Positions 8,790 to 16,382 of a DNA stretch of 64,000 bases are shown piece after piece. The notes under the pieces are model-generated. The model saw only the letters and a program-made list of their open reading frames with translations, was not told the origin of the DNA and searched no databases. Location: assembly GCF_014636935.1 (NCBI RefSeq), contig NZ_BMES01000001.1, forward strand, positions 2,208,381 to 2,272,380, read 5' to 3'. The stretch's first letter is position 1. Each line of letters begins with the position of its first letter. A program made the translations under genes and the position numbers. This DNA is from Alsobacter metallidurans. GTDB lineage: Bacteria > Pseudomonadota > Alphaproteobacteria > Rhizobiales > Beijerinckiaceae.

Positions 8790-9781
8790 CCGAACCCTTG
8801 CTCCAGGTCCGCGACCTGCGCGTCCATTTTCCGCTGCGTGGCCGCGGCGGCGTCGTGAAGGCCGTCGATGGCGTCAGCTTTAATGTGCCAGCCGGCCGCA
8901 CCGTCGCGCTTGTGGGCGAGAGCGGCTGCGGCAAATCGACCACCGCCTACGCGATCCTGGGCCTTGAGCCGGCCACCTCAGGCGAGGTTCGTTTCGACGG
9001 CCGTGACATCACTCGGCTGGATCGCGCCGGCCGTCGCGCGCTGGCGGGTGACATGCAGATCGTCTTCCAGGACCCCTCGGCGGCGCTGGACCCGAAAATG
9101 ACGATCGCCGACAGCATCGGCGAGCCGCTTGCAATTCAGGGCTGGAAGTCGGCCGCCGCCGCCAGACGTGTTTTCGCGGTCATGGATCTCGTCGGCTTGC
9201 CGGCGAGTTTTGCCGGCCGCACGCCCAACGCACTCTCGGGAGGGCAGCGCCAACGCGTCGTCATCGCCAGGGCGCTTGCGCTCTCGCCGCGCTTGCTGGT
9301 GCTGGACGAGCCTGTGTCGGCCCTCGATGTCTCGATCCGCTCGCAGATCCTGAACCTGCTGATGAACCTGCAGGCCGAGCTCGGCCTAGCCTACCTGTTC
9401 ATCTCGCATGACCTCTCGGTCGTGCGGCACATCGCGGACGAGATCCTGGTGATGTATCTCGGCACGATCGCCGAGCGGGGGCTGACTGACCCGGTGTTCG
9501 CCGCCCCAACGCACCCCTACACGGAGGCGCTGCTCTCCGCGATCCCGCTGCCGGACCCCGTGGCCCAGCGCAGACGCCGCCGGATCGTCCTGACCGGCGA
9601 CCTGCCGAGCCCGCTCGCCATCCCGCCCGGCTGCCCGTTCGCGACGCGCTGCCCTCTGGCGCAACCGCGCTGCGTCGAGGTGCGGCCCGTGCTGGCCCCA
9701 TCCCCGTCCGGGCAGGCGGCCTGCCTCGTGCGCATTCCGGCGGCGGACCCCGATGCGGCAACGCGCGCAGCGCAAAGGTAA
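8786..9781 (+). CDS. ABC transporter ATP-binding protein (DppF/OppF type)
   Basis: 331-aa second ATPase. The ATG at 8786 overlaps the previous stop (ATGA). Walker A is GESGCGKS (residues 44-51), the signature is LSGGQRQRV, and Walker B is LLVLDEPVSALD. A C-terminal oligopeptide/dipeptide domain ends with CPFATRCPLAQPRC. It is the last gene of the operon that starts before the window. The two ATPase genes are separated from the permeases by SDR, deacetylase and GGT genes, so those enzymes are embedded in the transporter unit. Confidence 0.93.
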   Translation: MTEPLLQVRDLRVHFPLRGRGGVVKAVDGVSFNVPAGRTVALVGESGCGKSTTAYAILGLEPATSGEVRFDGRDITRLDRAGRRALAGDMQIVFQDPSAALDPKMTIADSIGEPLAIQGWKSAAAARRVFAVMDLVGLPASFAGRTPNALSGGQRQRVVIARALALSPRLLVLDEPVSALDVSIRSQILNLLMNLQAELGLAYLFISHDLSVVRHIADEILVMYLGTIAERGLTDPVFAAPTHPYTEALLSAIPLPDPVAQRRRRRIVLTGDLPSPLAIPPGCPFATRCPLAQPRCVEVRPVLAPSPSGQAACLVRIPAADPDAATRAAQR

Positions 9782-9837
9782 GCGACCGTTAACGGGTTTC
9801 CGGCAGCTTCGCTTCAGTTCTGCTTAAGAGGTCCGCC

Positions 9838-10143
9838 ATGTCCTTGCGTATCACCGCCATCGCGACGCTCGCGGCGACGTCGCTCGTCTGCTCTCTCGGT
9901 TTCGTCGCGCCCGCCCAGGCGCGCGACGGCGTCAACGGCGCCCTGTTCGGCGGCCTCGCGGCCGGCGCGATCGTGGGCGGCGTCGTCGCCAACAGCATGA
10001 ACCGCCCGCCGGTCGTGTACCGCGAAGTTGGTCCGCCCCCGCCGCCGGTCGTGGTTTACCCGGAGTGCCACAATGTCCGCGAGCCGCTCTACGACTCCGC
10101 CGGCTACGTGGCCGGACACCGCACCGTACGCGTCTGCGACTGA
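9838..10143 (+). CDS. Small exported glycine-zipper-like protein
   Basis: 101-aa hypothetical protein. It has a Sec signal peptide (likely cleavage after PAQA, residue 28), a Gly/Ala-rich segment with small-residue spacing (GALFGGLAAGAIVGGVV, about residues 34-50) that resembles a glycine-zipper membrane segment, and a Pro-rich tail with two Cys. AAGAGG-like sequence (AAGAGG at about 9826) lies upstream of the ATG. A hairpin terminator follows the gene. The function is unknown; such proteins are common periplasmic or outer-membrane-associated hypotheticals in Hyphomicrobiales. Confidence 0.75.
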   Translation: MSLRITAIATLAATSLVCSLGFVAPAQARDGVNGALFGGLAAGAIVGGVVANSMNRPPVVYREVGPPPPPVVVYPECHNVREPLYDSAGYVAGHRTVRVCD

Positions 10144-10166
10144 CCGGATCGGACATCATGTGCAGG

Positions 10167-10194
10167 GGCTCGCGACTGTCGTCGCGGGCCTTTT
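10167..10194 (+). terminator. Rho-independent terminator
   Basis: A stem of about ten pairs (GGCTCGCGAC with GTCGCGGGCC, one G-T pair) has a TGTC loop and is followed directly by TTTT. It lies 24 bases after the stop of the small exported protein and before the minC start. Confidence 0.7.
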
Positions 10195-10281
10195 GCGTTC
10201 TTGCGCCCCGTGGACAAGGCGTGCTGCGTCGTTGACACGAATCCGGCGAGGTCCGATGCATCAGGGGAAGAGGACGCCCCC

Positions 10282-11034
10282 TTGAGCACCGAATCCGCCC
10301 CCAAGCCGACCATCCGCTTCCGCGGCCGCAACTTCCTGGCGCTCGTGGTCGCGCCCGATCCGCCGCTGGACGAGTGGCTCGCGCATCTCGATGACTGGCT
10401 CACCCGCGCGCCGGCTTTTTTCAAGGGTCGCCCGGTGATCCTGGATCTGTCGGCGATGAAGGCCGAGCGCAGCGAAATTCCCGCCATCGTGGCGGCGGTG
10501 CAAGCGCGGAACGTCCGCGTCATGGGCGTTGATGGCGCCGACGTCGAATGGCTCGGCATCGGCACGCCGGCTCAGTTGCTGGGCGGCAAGGGTGATCCTG
10601 CGCCCGAGTTCCGCGCCGAGGGTTCGCCCGCAGCGGGCGTGGCAGCGGGCATTGTGGCCACGGCCCCCGAAATCAAGCCCGAGACGCCGCACGGGGAGGG
10701 TGATGCGACCTCTCTGGTGCTCGCCGAGCCGGTCCGGTCGGGTCAGCAGATCTACTTCCCCAGGGGCGACGTCACTGTGATCGGCGCGGTGCAATTTGGG
10801 GCCGAGATCGTCGCCGGCGGGTCCATTACGGTACACGGCCCCCTGCGCGGCCGCGCGATCGCGGGCGTCTCCGGCAACGCCAGGAGCCGCATTTTTTGCC
10901 GCCGCTTCGAGGCCGAGCTGCTGTCCATCGACGGCGTCTACAAAACTGCAGACGACGTCGACCCAGCTTTGATCGGCAAGCCCGCCCAGGCCTGGCTGGA
11001 AGGCGACACGCTCAGGACGGCCGTGCTCGACTGA
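10282..11034 (+). CDS. minC: Septum site-determining protein MinC
   Basis: Inhibitor of FtsZ polymerisation that, with MinD and MinE, keeps division at mid-cell. 250 aa from the TTG at 10282, which is preferred because GGGGAAGAGG ends 9 bases upstream; an upstream in-frame TTG at 10201 lacks this. The N-domain (about 1-95) includes 'FFKGRPVILDLSAM'. The C-terminal beta-helix (about 150-245) has the diagnostic GDVTVIGAVQFGAEIVAGG and VHGPLRGRAIAG segments that bind MinD and FtsZ. No minD or minE follows; the next gene is the convergent livF. The partners must be elsewhere or absent. Confidence 0.93.
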   Translation: MSTESAPKPTIRFRGRNFLALVVAPDPPLDEWLAHLDDWLTRAPAFFKGRPVILDLSAMKAERSEIPAIVAAVQARNVRVMGVDGADVEWLGIGTPAQLLGGKGDPAPEFRAEGSPAAGVAAGIVATAPEIKPETPHGEGDATSLVLAEPVRSGQQIYFPRGDVTVIGAVQFGAEIVAGGSITVHGPLRGRAIAGVSGNARSRIFCRRFEAELLSIDGVYKTADDVDPALIGKPAQAWLEGDTLRTAVLD

Positions 11035-11047
11035 AAGGCGCCCTCGC

Positions 11048-11155
11048 CGTCATTGCGAGCGCAGCGAAGCAATCCAGGAGCCGGGCGAAAGGGCTTCGGC
11101 CGAAACCGGCTTCACGCCCAGCCTCTGGATTGCTTCGCCTTCGGCTCCAATGACG
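11048..11155. repeat. REP-like inverted repeat between convergent genes
   Basis: A 108-base imperfect palindrome. The outer arms are CGTCATTG (11048-11055) and CAATGACG (11148-11155). The inner arms CGAAGCAATCCAG (11065-11077) and CTGGATTGCTTCG (11125-11137) match perfectly over 13 bases. The 'GTCATTGCGAGC...GAAGCAATCCAG' wording is a widespread intergenic repeat type in Hyphomicrobiales genomes. It lies 13 bases after minC and before the end of livF, so it may also serve as a bidirectional terminator. Only one copy was seen in the window. Confidence 0.8.
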
Positions 11156-11167
11156 GGAGGGTGGCCT

Positions 11168-11872
11168 TCAAAGCCCGAGATAAGCCTGCCGCACGCGGTC
11201 GTCGTTCAACAGCTCGGCGCCCGTGCCCGAGAGCGTGACGCGGCCGTTTTCCAGCACATAGGCGCGGGACGCGAGGCGCAGGGACACGGCGACATTCTGC
11301 TCCACCAGCACGCAGGTGAGGCCGGTCTTGTTGAGGTCCACCACGGTCGCCAGCACCTGCTGCACCATGGCGGGCGACAGGCCGAGCGAGGGTTCGTCGA
11401 ACATCACGAGCTCGGGTTCGCCCATCAGGCAGCGCGCGATGGCGAGCATCTGCTGCTCGCCGCCCGAAAGTGTGCCGGCCGCCTGCGCGTGCCGCTCCGC
11501 GAGGCGCGGGAACAGCGTCAGCATGCGGTCGAGGTTCTGCGCCCGGCGCGCCTTGGCGCGCGGCAGCATGGAGCCCATCAGCAGGTTCTCGCGCACCGAT
11601 AGGGTCGGGAACACCTGCCGGCCTTCCGCGACCTGGCCGACGCCGAGATTGCACACGACGTGGCTCGGCTCGCCCGCGATGTCGCGCCCCTTCCACAGAA
11701 TGGACCCGCGCGAGGGCCGGAGCATGCCGCCGATGGCGCGGATCAGCGAGGTCTTGCCCGCGCCGTTCGCCCCCACGATGGCGACGATCGCGCCCTCGGG
11801 CGCGTCGAGGCTGACGCCGTCCAGCGCCTGCGCGTCGCCATAGCTCAGATCGAGGTCGCGCACCGACAGCAT
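11168..11872 (-). CDS. livF: Branched-chain amino acid ABC transporter ATPase (LivF type)
   Basis: 234-aa ATPase subunit of a branched-chain amino acid/amide importer. Walker A is GANGAGKT (residues 34-41), the signature is LSGGEQQMLAIARCL, and Walker B is LVMFDEPSLGL, followed by the LivF-specific 'VVDLNKTGLTCVLVEQN'. Its ATG shares one base with the stop of livG (TGATG), so it is translationally coupled. It is the last gene of the livH-livM-livG-livF transcript. The true ligand could be an amino acid, urea or amide. Confidence 0.92.
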   Translation of the reverse strand: MLSVRDLDLSYGDAQALDGVSLDAPEGAIVAIVGANGAGKTSLIRAIGGMLRPSRGSILWKGRDIAGEPSHVVCNLGVGQVAEGRQVFPTLSVRENLLMGSMLPRAKARRAQNLDRMLTLFPRLAERHAQAAGTLSGGEQQMLAIARCLMGEPELVMFDEPSLGLSPAMVQQVLATVVDLNKTGLTCVLVEQNVAVSLRLASRAYVLENGRVTLSGTGAELLNDDRVRQAYLGL

Positions 11873-12615
11873 CAGCCGAGCGCTCCTACCGCGTGGTCGG
11901 CCTGGCCGAGATAGGATTCGATCACGCGCGGGTCGCGGGTCACAACTTCCGGCGGGCCCTCCGCGATGGTGGCTCCGTGATGAAGGACGTGGATGCGGTT
12001 GGCCAGCGCCATCACGGCGCGCATCACGTGCTCGATGAGCACGATCGTCATGTTCTCATGGCGGTTGAGGTCCTTCAGCACCGCCACCATCCGGTCGGTT
12101 TCCGTCGGTCGCAGGCCGGCCATGACCTCGTCGAGCAGAAGCAGGCGCGGGTGGGTCGCCAGCGCCCGCGCGACCTCCAGCCGCTTGCGGTCCGGCAGTG
12201 TCAGCGAGCCGGCCTTCTGGGCGCGCTTGTCCCACAATTCGAGCCGCCTCAGCACGTCGCCGGCGGCCGCGCGCGCCTTATCGACGTCGTGCTCATGGAG
12301 AAGCGCGCCCACGATGGCGTTGTCCAGCACGCTAAGATGCGGGAACGGCCGCACGATCTGGAACGTCCTCGCGAGCCCGCGGCGGCAGATCGCGTCCGGC
12401 GCTGCGCCGTCGATGCGCTCGCCCGCAAACGCGATTTCGCCCGCCTCGGGCGCATAAACGCCCGCGATCAGATTGAACAGGGTCGTCTTGCCGGCGCCGT
12501 TGGGGCCGATCACCGCGAAGATTTCGCCGTCGTTCACGGTGAGCGAGACATGGTCCACGGCCAGCAGCCCGCGAAACCGCTTGGCGACGCCCCGGACTTC
12601 GAGCAGCGCGCTCAT
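11872..12615 (-). CDS. livG: Branched-chain amino acid ABC transporter ATPase (LivG type)
   Basis: 247 aa from the ATG at 12615; the longer open frame upstream is out of context with livM. Walker A is GPNGAGKT (residues 37-44) and Walker B is LLLLDEVMAGL. The ABC signature is atypical: LTLPDRKRLEVARAL stands where LSxGQ is usual, a variant seen in a LivG subfamily, so it is probably functional. It has the long LivG insert ('QIVRPFPHLSVLDNAIVG'). Its start overlaps the livM stop by 4 bases. Confidence 0.91.
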   Translation of the reverse strand: MSALLEVRGVAKRFRGLLAVDHVSLTVNDGEIFAVIGPNGAGKTTLFNLIAGVYAPEAGEIAFAGERIDGAAPDAICRRGLARTFQIVRPFPHLSVLDNAIVGALLHEHDVDKARAAAGDVLRRLELWDKRAQKAGSLTLPDRKRLEVARALATHPRLLLLDEVMAGLRPTETDRMVAVLKDLNRHENMTIVLIEHVMRAVMALANRIHVLHHGATIAEGPPEVVTRDPRVIESYLGQADHAVGALG

Positions 12616-13613
12616 ACGTCGCCCTCCGGCACGCCGAGGCGGCGCTTCAGCGCCGGCCAGAGCCCGTTGGGCGCGAGGATCACGATGGCCATCAGGCAGA
12701 CGCCGTAGAACACCGCCTTGGTTCCCGGCGCATTGAGCCCGAGCGCCCCCGTGATGGCGATCAACGCTTCCCCAAGCGGCGTCAGGATGAATGCTCCCAG
12801 CACCGGGCCGAACAAGGTCCCGACCCCGCCCACGATCGGGGCGAGGATCATCTCGATCGAGCGCGAGATGTCGAAGACCTGCCCGGGAAACAGGTTGTTG
12901 TAGTAGAACGCATAGAACACGCCGCCGAGGCTCGTGAGCCCGGCCGAGATCAGCACGGCCGCCATGCGGGCCCGGAACACGTCGATCCCCAGCGCCCGGG
13001 CGGCTTCGGCGTCCTCGCGCACCGCCAGCCAGCGATAGCCGAGCCGTGAGGCGCGCAGAGCCGCACAAAGCACGAAGGCCGCCGTCGCCATCATGAGCGC
13101 CAGATAGTAGAAGAACAGCGGCCCGCCGCGCAGGTTGAACCAGGCCCCTGCCTCGGCGCTGACCGGCAGAAAGAGCCCGGCCGCGCCGCCCGTCCAGCCG
13201 ATATGGTCGAAGCCGATGCGCGCGACCTCCGCAAACGCGATCGTGAGCAGCGAGAAATAGACGCCTTCGATCCGAAACCGGAATCCCAGCCATCCGATGG
13301 CGGCGCCCACCGCAACTGACACGAACGCCGAGAGCCAGAGCCCTGCCCAGGGGCCGATCCCGAGCTTCACGAACAACGTAGCCGCCACATAGGCGCCGAG
13401 GCCGACATAAAGCGCGTGCCCGAGCGAAAGCAGGCCCGCGAAGCCCATCATGATGTTCCAGGCCTGCCCCACATAGGCGAACCAGAACACGAGGATCAGC
13501 ACCGAGGTGAGGTAACGATCGAGCGCAAGCGGCGCGGCCAGCAGCACGGCCAGCAGCAGCCCAAGCAGCAAGAGCGCCCGGGGAGGCGCCGTGCGAACGA
13601 GACGAGTGATCAT
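12612..13613 (-). CDS. livM: Branched-chain amino acid ABC transporter permease (LivM type)
   Basis: 333-aa permease from the ATG at 13613, with many hydrophobic segments and the family stretch 'WNIMMGFAGLLSLGHALYVG' near residues 52-71. The LivM EAA-like loop (ALGIDVFRARMAAVLISAG) lies about residues 205-225. The start overlaps the livH stop by 4 bases. Together with LivH it forms the membrane channel. Confidence 0.91.
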   Translation of the reverse strand: MITRLVRTAPPRALLLLGLLLAVLLAAPLALDRYLTSVLILVFWFAYVGQAWNIMMGFAGLLSLGHALYVGLGAYVAATLFVKLGIGPWAGLWLSAFVSVAVGAAIGWLGFRFRIEGVYFSLLTIAFAEVARIGFDHIGWTGGAAGLFLPVSAEAGAWFNLRGGPLFFYYLALMMATAAFVLCAALRASRLGYRWLAVREDAEAARALGIDVFRARMAAVLISAGLTSLGGVFYAFYYNNLFPGQVFDISRSIEMILAPIVGGVGTLFGPVLGAFILTPLGEALIAITGALGLNAPGTKAVFYGVCLMAIVILAPNGLWPALKRRLGVPEGDV

Positions 13614-14497
13614 GCGGCGCGCCGCCCCATAAGGCCCTGCGGGCGAAAGGCCAGAACCAGCACCAGCAGCGCGAAAGACACCATGCTCTTCATTGAAGGG
13701 GCGACCACCACGCTGGCGAGCGCCTCGGCGACGCCGATCAGGAGCCCGCCCGCAAGCGCGCCCGCCATGGAGCCGAGCCCGCCGATGATCACGATCGTGA
13801 ACGCCAGTAGCGTGAACGACGGCGCGAGCATGGGGGTGACGTCGGTGAGCGCCACCATCAGCGACCCGGCCGCGCCCACGCAGGCAAGGCCGATCGCGAA
13901 GGTGAGGGCGTAGAGGCGCTTCACGTCGAGCCCTACCACCGCCGCGCCCACCAGATTGTCCGCGCAGGCCCGGATGGCCGCCCCGGTCAACGTGAATCGG
14001 AAGAAGGCGAACAGCAGCCCGCAAACTGCGAGCGCCGCAAGCGCTGCGTAGACCCGTACCTTGTCGACGATGATCTCGCCCGCGAAGCCCGTGGGCACGA
14101 ACCAGCTATCGAAGGAATAGGGCAGGTTGGCGTGCCGGGCGTCCGGCCCGAAGATCATCAGGAGGCCGTTGACCATGATGATCGCCAGCCCAACCAGCAG
14201 AATGAACTGGTCGTGCTCCGGCCGGGTGATGAACGGGTTGATGAGCACCCGCTGCAGGCCATAGCCGATCACGAAGAACAAGGCTGCGATCGGAGCCATG
14301 GCCAGAAAGGGATCGAGGTTGAACGCCGTAAACAGCACAAACGCGGCGTACATGCCCAGCACGGCGAATTCGCCATGCGCGAAGTTGACCACCCGGACGA
14401 CGCCGAAGATCACCGAAAGCCCGAGCGCCATCAGGCCATAGACGAGGCCGGTCAGGACGCCCTGGAGCAGGACTTCGAGGTATAGGGGGAGGGACAT
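13610..14497 (-). CDS. livH: Branched-chain amino acid ABC transporter permease (LivH type)
   Basis: 295-aa permease and first gene of the livHMGF transcript. The N-terminal 'GLVYGLMALGLSVIFGVVRVVNFAHGEF' pattern is diagnostic for LivH. A binding-protein gene is not directly upstream; the nearest LivK-type gene is at 18436-19671, beyond two polysaccharide-related genes. A short plus-strand gene starts 172 bases upstream, so the intervening region probably holds divergent promoters. Confidence 0.92.
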   Translation of the reverse strand: MSLPLYLEVLLQGVLTGLVYGLMALGLSVIFGVVRVVNFAHGEFAVLGMYAAFVLFTAFNLDPFLAMAPIAALFFVIGYGLQRVLINPFITRPEHDQFILLVGLAIIMVNGLLMIFGPDARHANLPYSFDSWFVPTGFAGEIIVDKVRVYAALAALAVCGLLFAFFRFTLTGAAIRACADNLVGAAVVGLDVKRLYALTFAIGLACVGAAGSLMVALTDVTPMLAPSFTLLAFTIVIIGGLGSMAGALAGGLLIGVAEALASVVVAPSMKSMVSFALLVLVLAFRPQGLMGRRAA

Positions 14498-14669
14498 CGC
14501 TATGAACGGATGGGTGTGTGGCTGGCGGAACGCGCCTCATGCGCCGATCGGCGCGCGAAGGCAAGCCGGGCGGGGCCGGTCGGGAGCGGTTTTGCAACCC
14601 GGAATAGCGCCCCGGGCTCGCCAAGATCGCGCAAGATGATATGGATGCGTTCGCAAAGGAGTTTTCTCG

Positions 14670-14987
14670 ATGCGCTTCACCGCTCCCGTTCTGGCCCTCG
14701 CATTGTGCGGCTTCATTGCGGCCCCGGCCGCCGCCCAGCAGCTTGGCGCGCCACTAAGCGCCACACCCGCGACGCAGAAGCCCGCCAAGCCGGCCGCCAA
14801 AGCCGCAAAGCCGACCGCGAAGGCGCAGGCCGCGGCGCAGACGGCGGGCCGTCAGCCCAAATGGGAAGATGCGCCGATGCCCACGCCGTTGCCCGAGAAG
14901 GATCCCAACCCGAGCTGGCCGACAGGCAAGGGCGGCATGCGCCCCACCATGGGGTCAGGCGGCGGCGGGATGGCGCTCGGGTTCTGA
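14670..14987 (+). CDS. Small exported Ala/Pro/Lys-rich protein
   Basis: 105-aa hypothetical protein with a signal peptide (hydrophobic residues 5-20, cleavage probably near AAA at 20-22). A low-complexity Ala/Lys/Pro linker follows, then a Trp/Pro-containing tail ending in a Gly-rich run. AAAGGAG at about 14656 is a good ribosome-binding site for this ATG. Its last 33 bases overlap the 3' end of the convergent adenylating-enzyme gene. The function is unknown. Confidence 0.6.
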   Translation: MRFTAPVLALALCGFIAAPAAAQQLGAPLSATPATQKPAKPAAKAAKPTAKAQAAAQTAGRQPKWEDAPMPTPLPEKDPNPSWPTGKGGMRPTMGSGGGGMALGF

Positions 14988-16277
14988 GATCAACTGCGCC
15001 GGCTCGATCTGGCGCCCGCGCACGTCCACGAAGAGCGGCGCCTTGCCGTTTGGGAGTCTAAACGGCGCATCGGCGACGAGCCATTCCACGCCGACGCTGG
15101 CGGGCAGCTTCTGCCGCAGATTGCTGAGCGCGACCGCGCGCGTCGCGGCGCAGAAGCCTTCGGCCTGCGTGACATGAAGGCGCACCCGGTTCGGCCCGAC
15201 CTGAAGAACCTGGACGCTTGCGGCCCCCGGCACGCCACGCGGCACGTGGTTGAGGCCGATGATGCGCGTCCCGTCCGGCAGCTCCACATATTCGGATTGC
15301 CGTCCGGTCAGCCCAGCGAACGGCGCAACGCCCAGCCGGACGAGACGGAGCCGCTCCGCGCTGGTGTCCGGACCGAGGTCCGCGAGATCGCCCGTGTCGT
15401 AGCGCAGCAGGATTTGCGCCCGGTTCCTGAGCGACGTCCCGACGATGTGCGCACCGTCCTCGGCCGCCGCGAACTCGACAAATCCGTAGTCGGGCCTAAC
15501 CCAGTACTCGCCATCGTTGAGCGACCAAGCGGCGCAAACACGCTCGGCCTGCCCGTAGAAGTCCAGCAGATCGGCCCCGAACGCCCTTTTCACGCGGGCT
15601 CGCAGGCCACTGGGCAACTGCTCTGACGAGGTGAACACGAGCCCGATAGGAGGGCCGCCGCCGGCTTCCTCGGCGAGCCGGGTGAGCTGGTCCAGCGCGG
15701 ACGGGTAGGCATGGAGCACGCCCGGCCGCTCGCGTTCAAGAAACGCCGCGTATGCGGGGTAGTTGGCGCGGGAGAGGTGGTGGGCCGATAGCAGTGTGCG
15801 CCCCGGTCCGACCGCGCGCCAGAAAGGTGGAGCGGTTTCATCCACCGGCTTGATTACGTCCCCGCGTAGCGTGACGCTGCGGTTCGCGACCCCACCCGCC
15901 AGCGCGACAAGGTGGTCGACCATGGCCTGCTCGAATACGATCTGGCCCGGTGACCTGCGCAAGCGCAGGGGCTGGCCGGTCGTTCCGCCGGTGGCTGCCG
16001 GAGCGCCGACGCCGCGGCGGGCGTAGTGGGCTTCGCGCCCGCGCATGTCGGACTTCTCCAAAACGGGCAGTTGGGCGAGCGTTTCCGCGGCGGGATAGGC
16101 CGCCAGTTCACGCGCGTTGGCCTGCACGCGTCGGAGCAACCGGTCCTGCATGTCCTCGCGCTGGCCGGCGTCCATGGCCTCCACAGCCTCGATGGCGCGG
16201 CGGGCGCGGCCGTAGAGCACGGGCGGGCGTCGAGCCAGCCGGTCGAACAACGCTGAGCGGCGAAGAACGTGCAACAT
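14955..16277 (-). CDS. PaaK/CapK-like AMP-binding (phenylacetate-CoA ligase family) protein
   Basis: 440 aa from the ATG at 16277, chosen because GGAGG lies 10 bases upstream; a further in-frame start at 16313 lacks one. It belongs to the adenylate-forming superfamily, nearest to PaaK/CapK-type proteins found in polysaccharide gene clusters. The phosphate-binding loop ATGGTTGQP is at about residues 95-103, 'YGQAERVCAAW' at about 235-245, and 'RYDTGDLADLG' further on. The gene lies 105 bases downstream of a heparinase II/III-like gene on the same strand, supporting a role in polysaccharide assembly or modification. It is unlikely to be a phenylacetate catabolic enzyme because no paa genes are near. 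Confidence 0.82.
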   Translation of the reverse strand: MLHVLRRSALFDRLARRPPVLYGRARRAIEAVEAMDAGQREDMQDRLLRRVQANARELAAYPAAETLAQLPVLEKSDMRGREAHYARRGVGAPAATGGTTGQPLRLRRSPGQIVFEQAMVDHLVALAGGVANRSVTLRGDVIKPVDETAPPFWRAVGPGRTLLSAHHLSRANYPAYAAFLERERPGVLHAYPSALDQLTRLAEEAGGGPPIGLVFTSSEQLPSGLRARVKRAFGADLLDFYGQAERVCAAWSLNDGEYWVRPDYGFVEFAAAEDGAHIVGTSLRNRAQILLRYDTGDLADLGPDTSAERLRLVRLGVAPFAGLTGRQSEYVELPDGTRIIGLNHVPRGVPGAASVQVLQVGPNRVRLHVTQAEGFCAATRAVALSNLRQKLPASVGVEWLVADAPFRLPNGKAPLFVDVRGRQIEPAQLISEPERHPAAA

Positions 16278-16382
16278 CGGGACGGAACCTCCGGGCTGGC
16301 CGAACTCTCGCAAGCCCGGGGCCGACCGGAGATGTGCCGTCGCGATACAACCTCTAGTTGTAGAACTCCGGCTGACGAGGCT

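Noticed and set aside
14955..16277. Calling the AMP-binding protein a phenylacetate-CoA ligase (paaK)
   Set aside because: No other phenylacetate catabolic gene is near, and it pairs with a heparinase-like gene as CapK-type proteins do.
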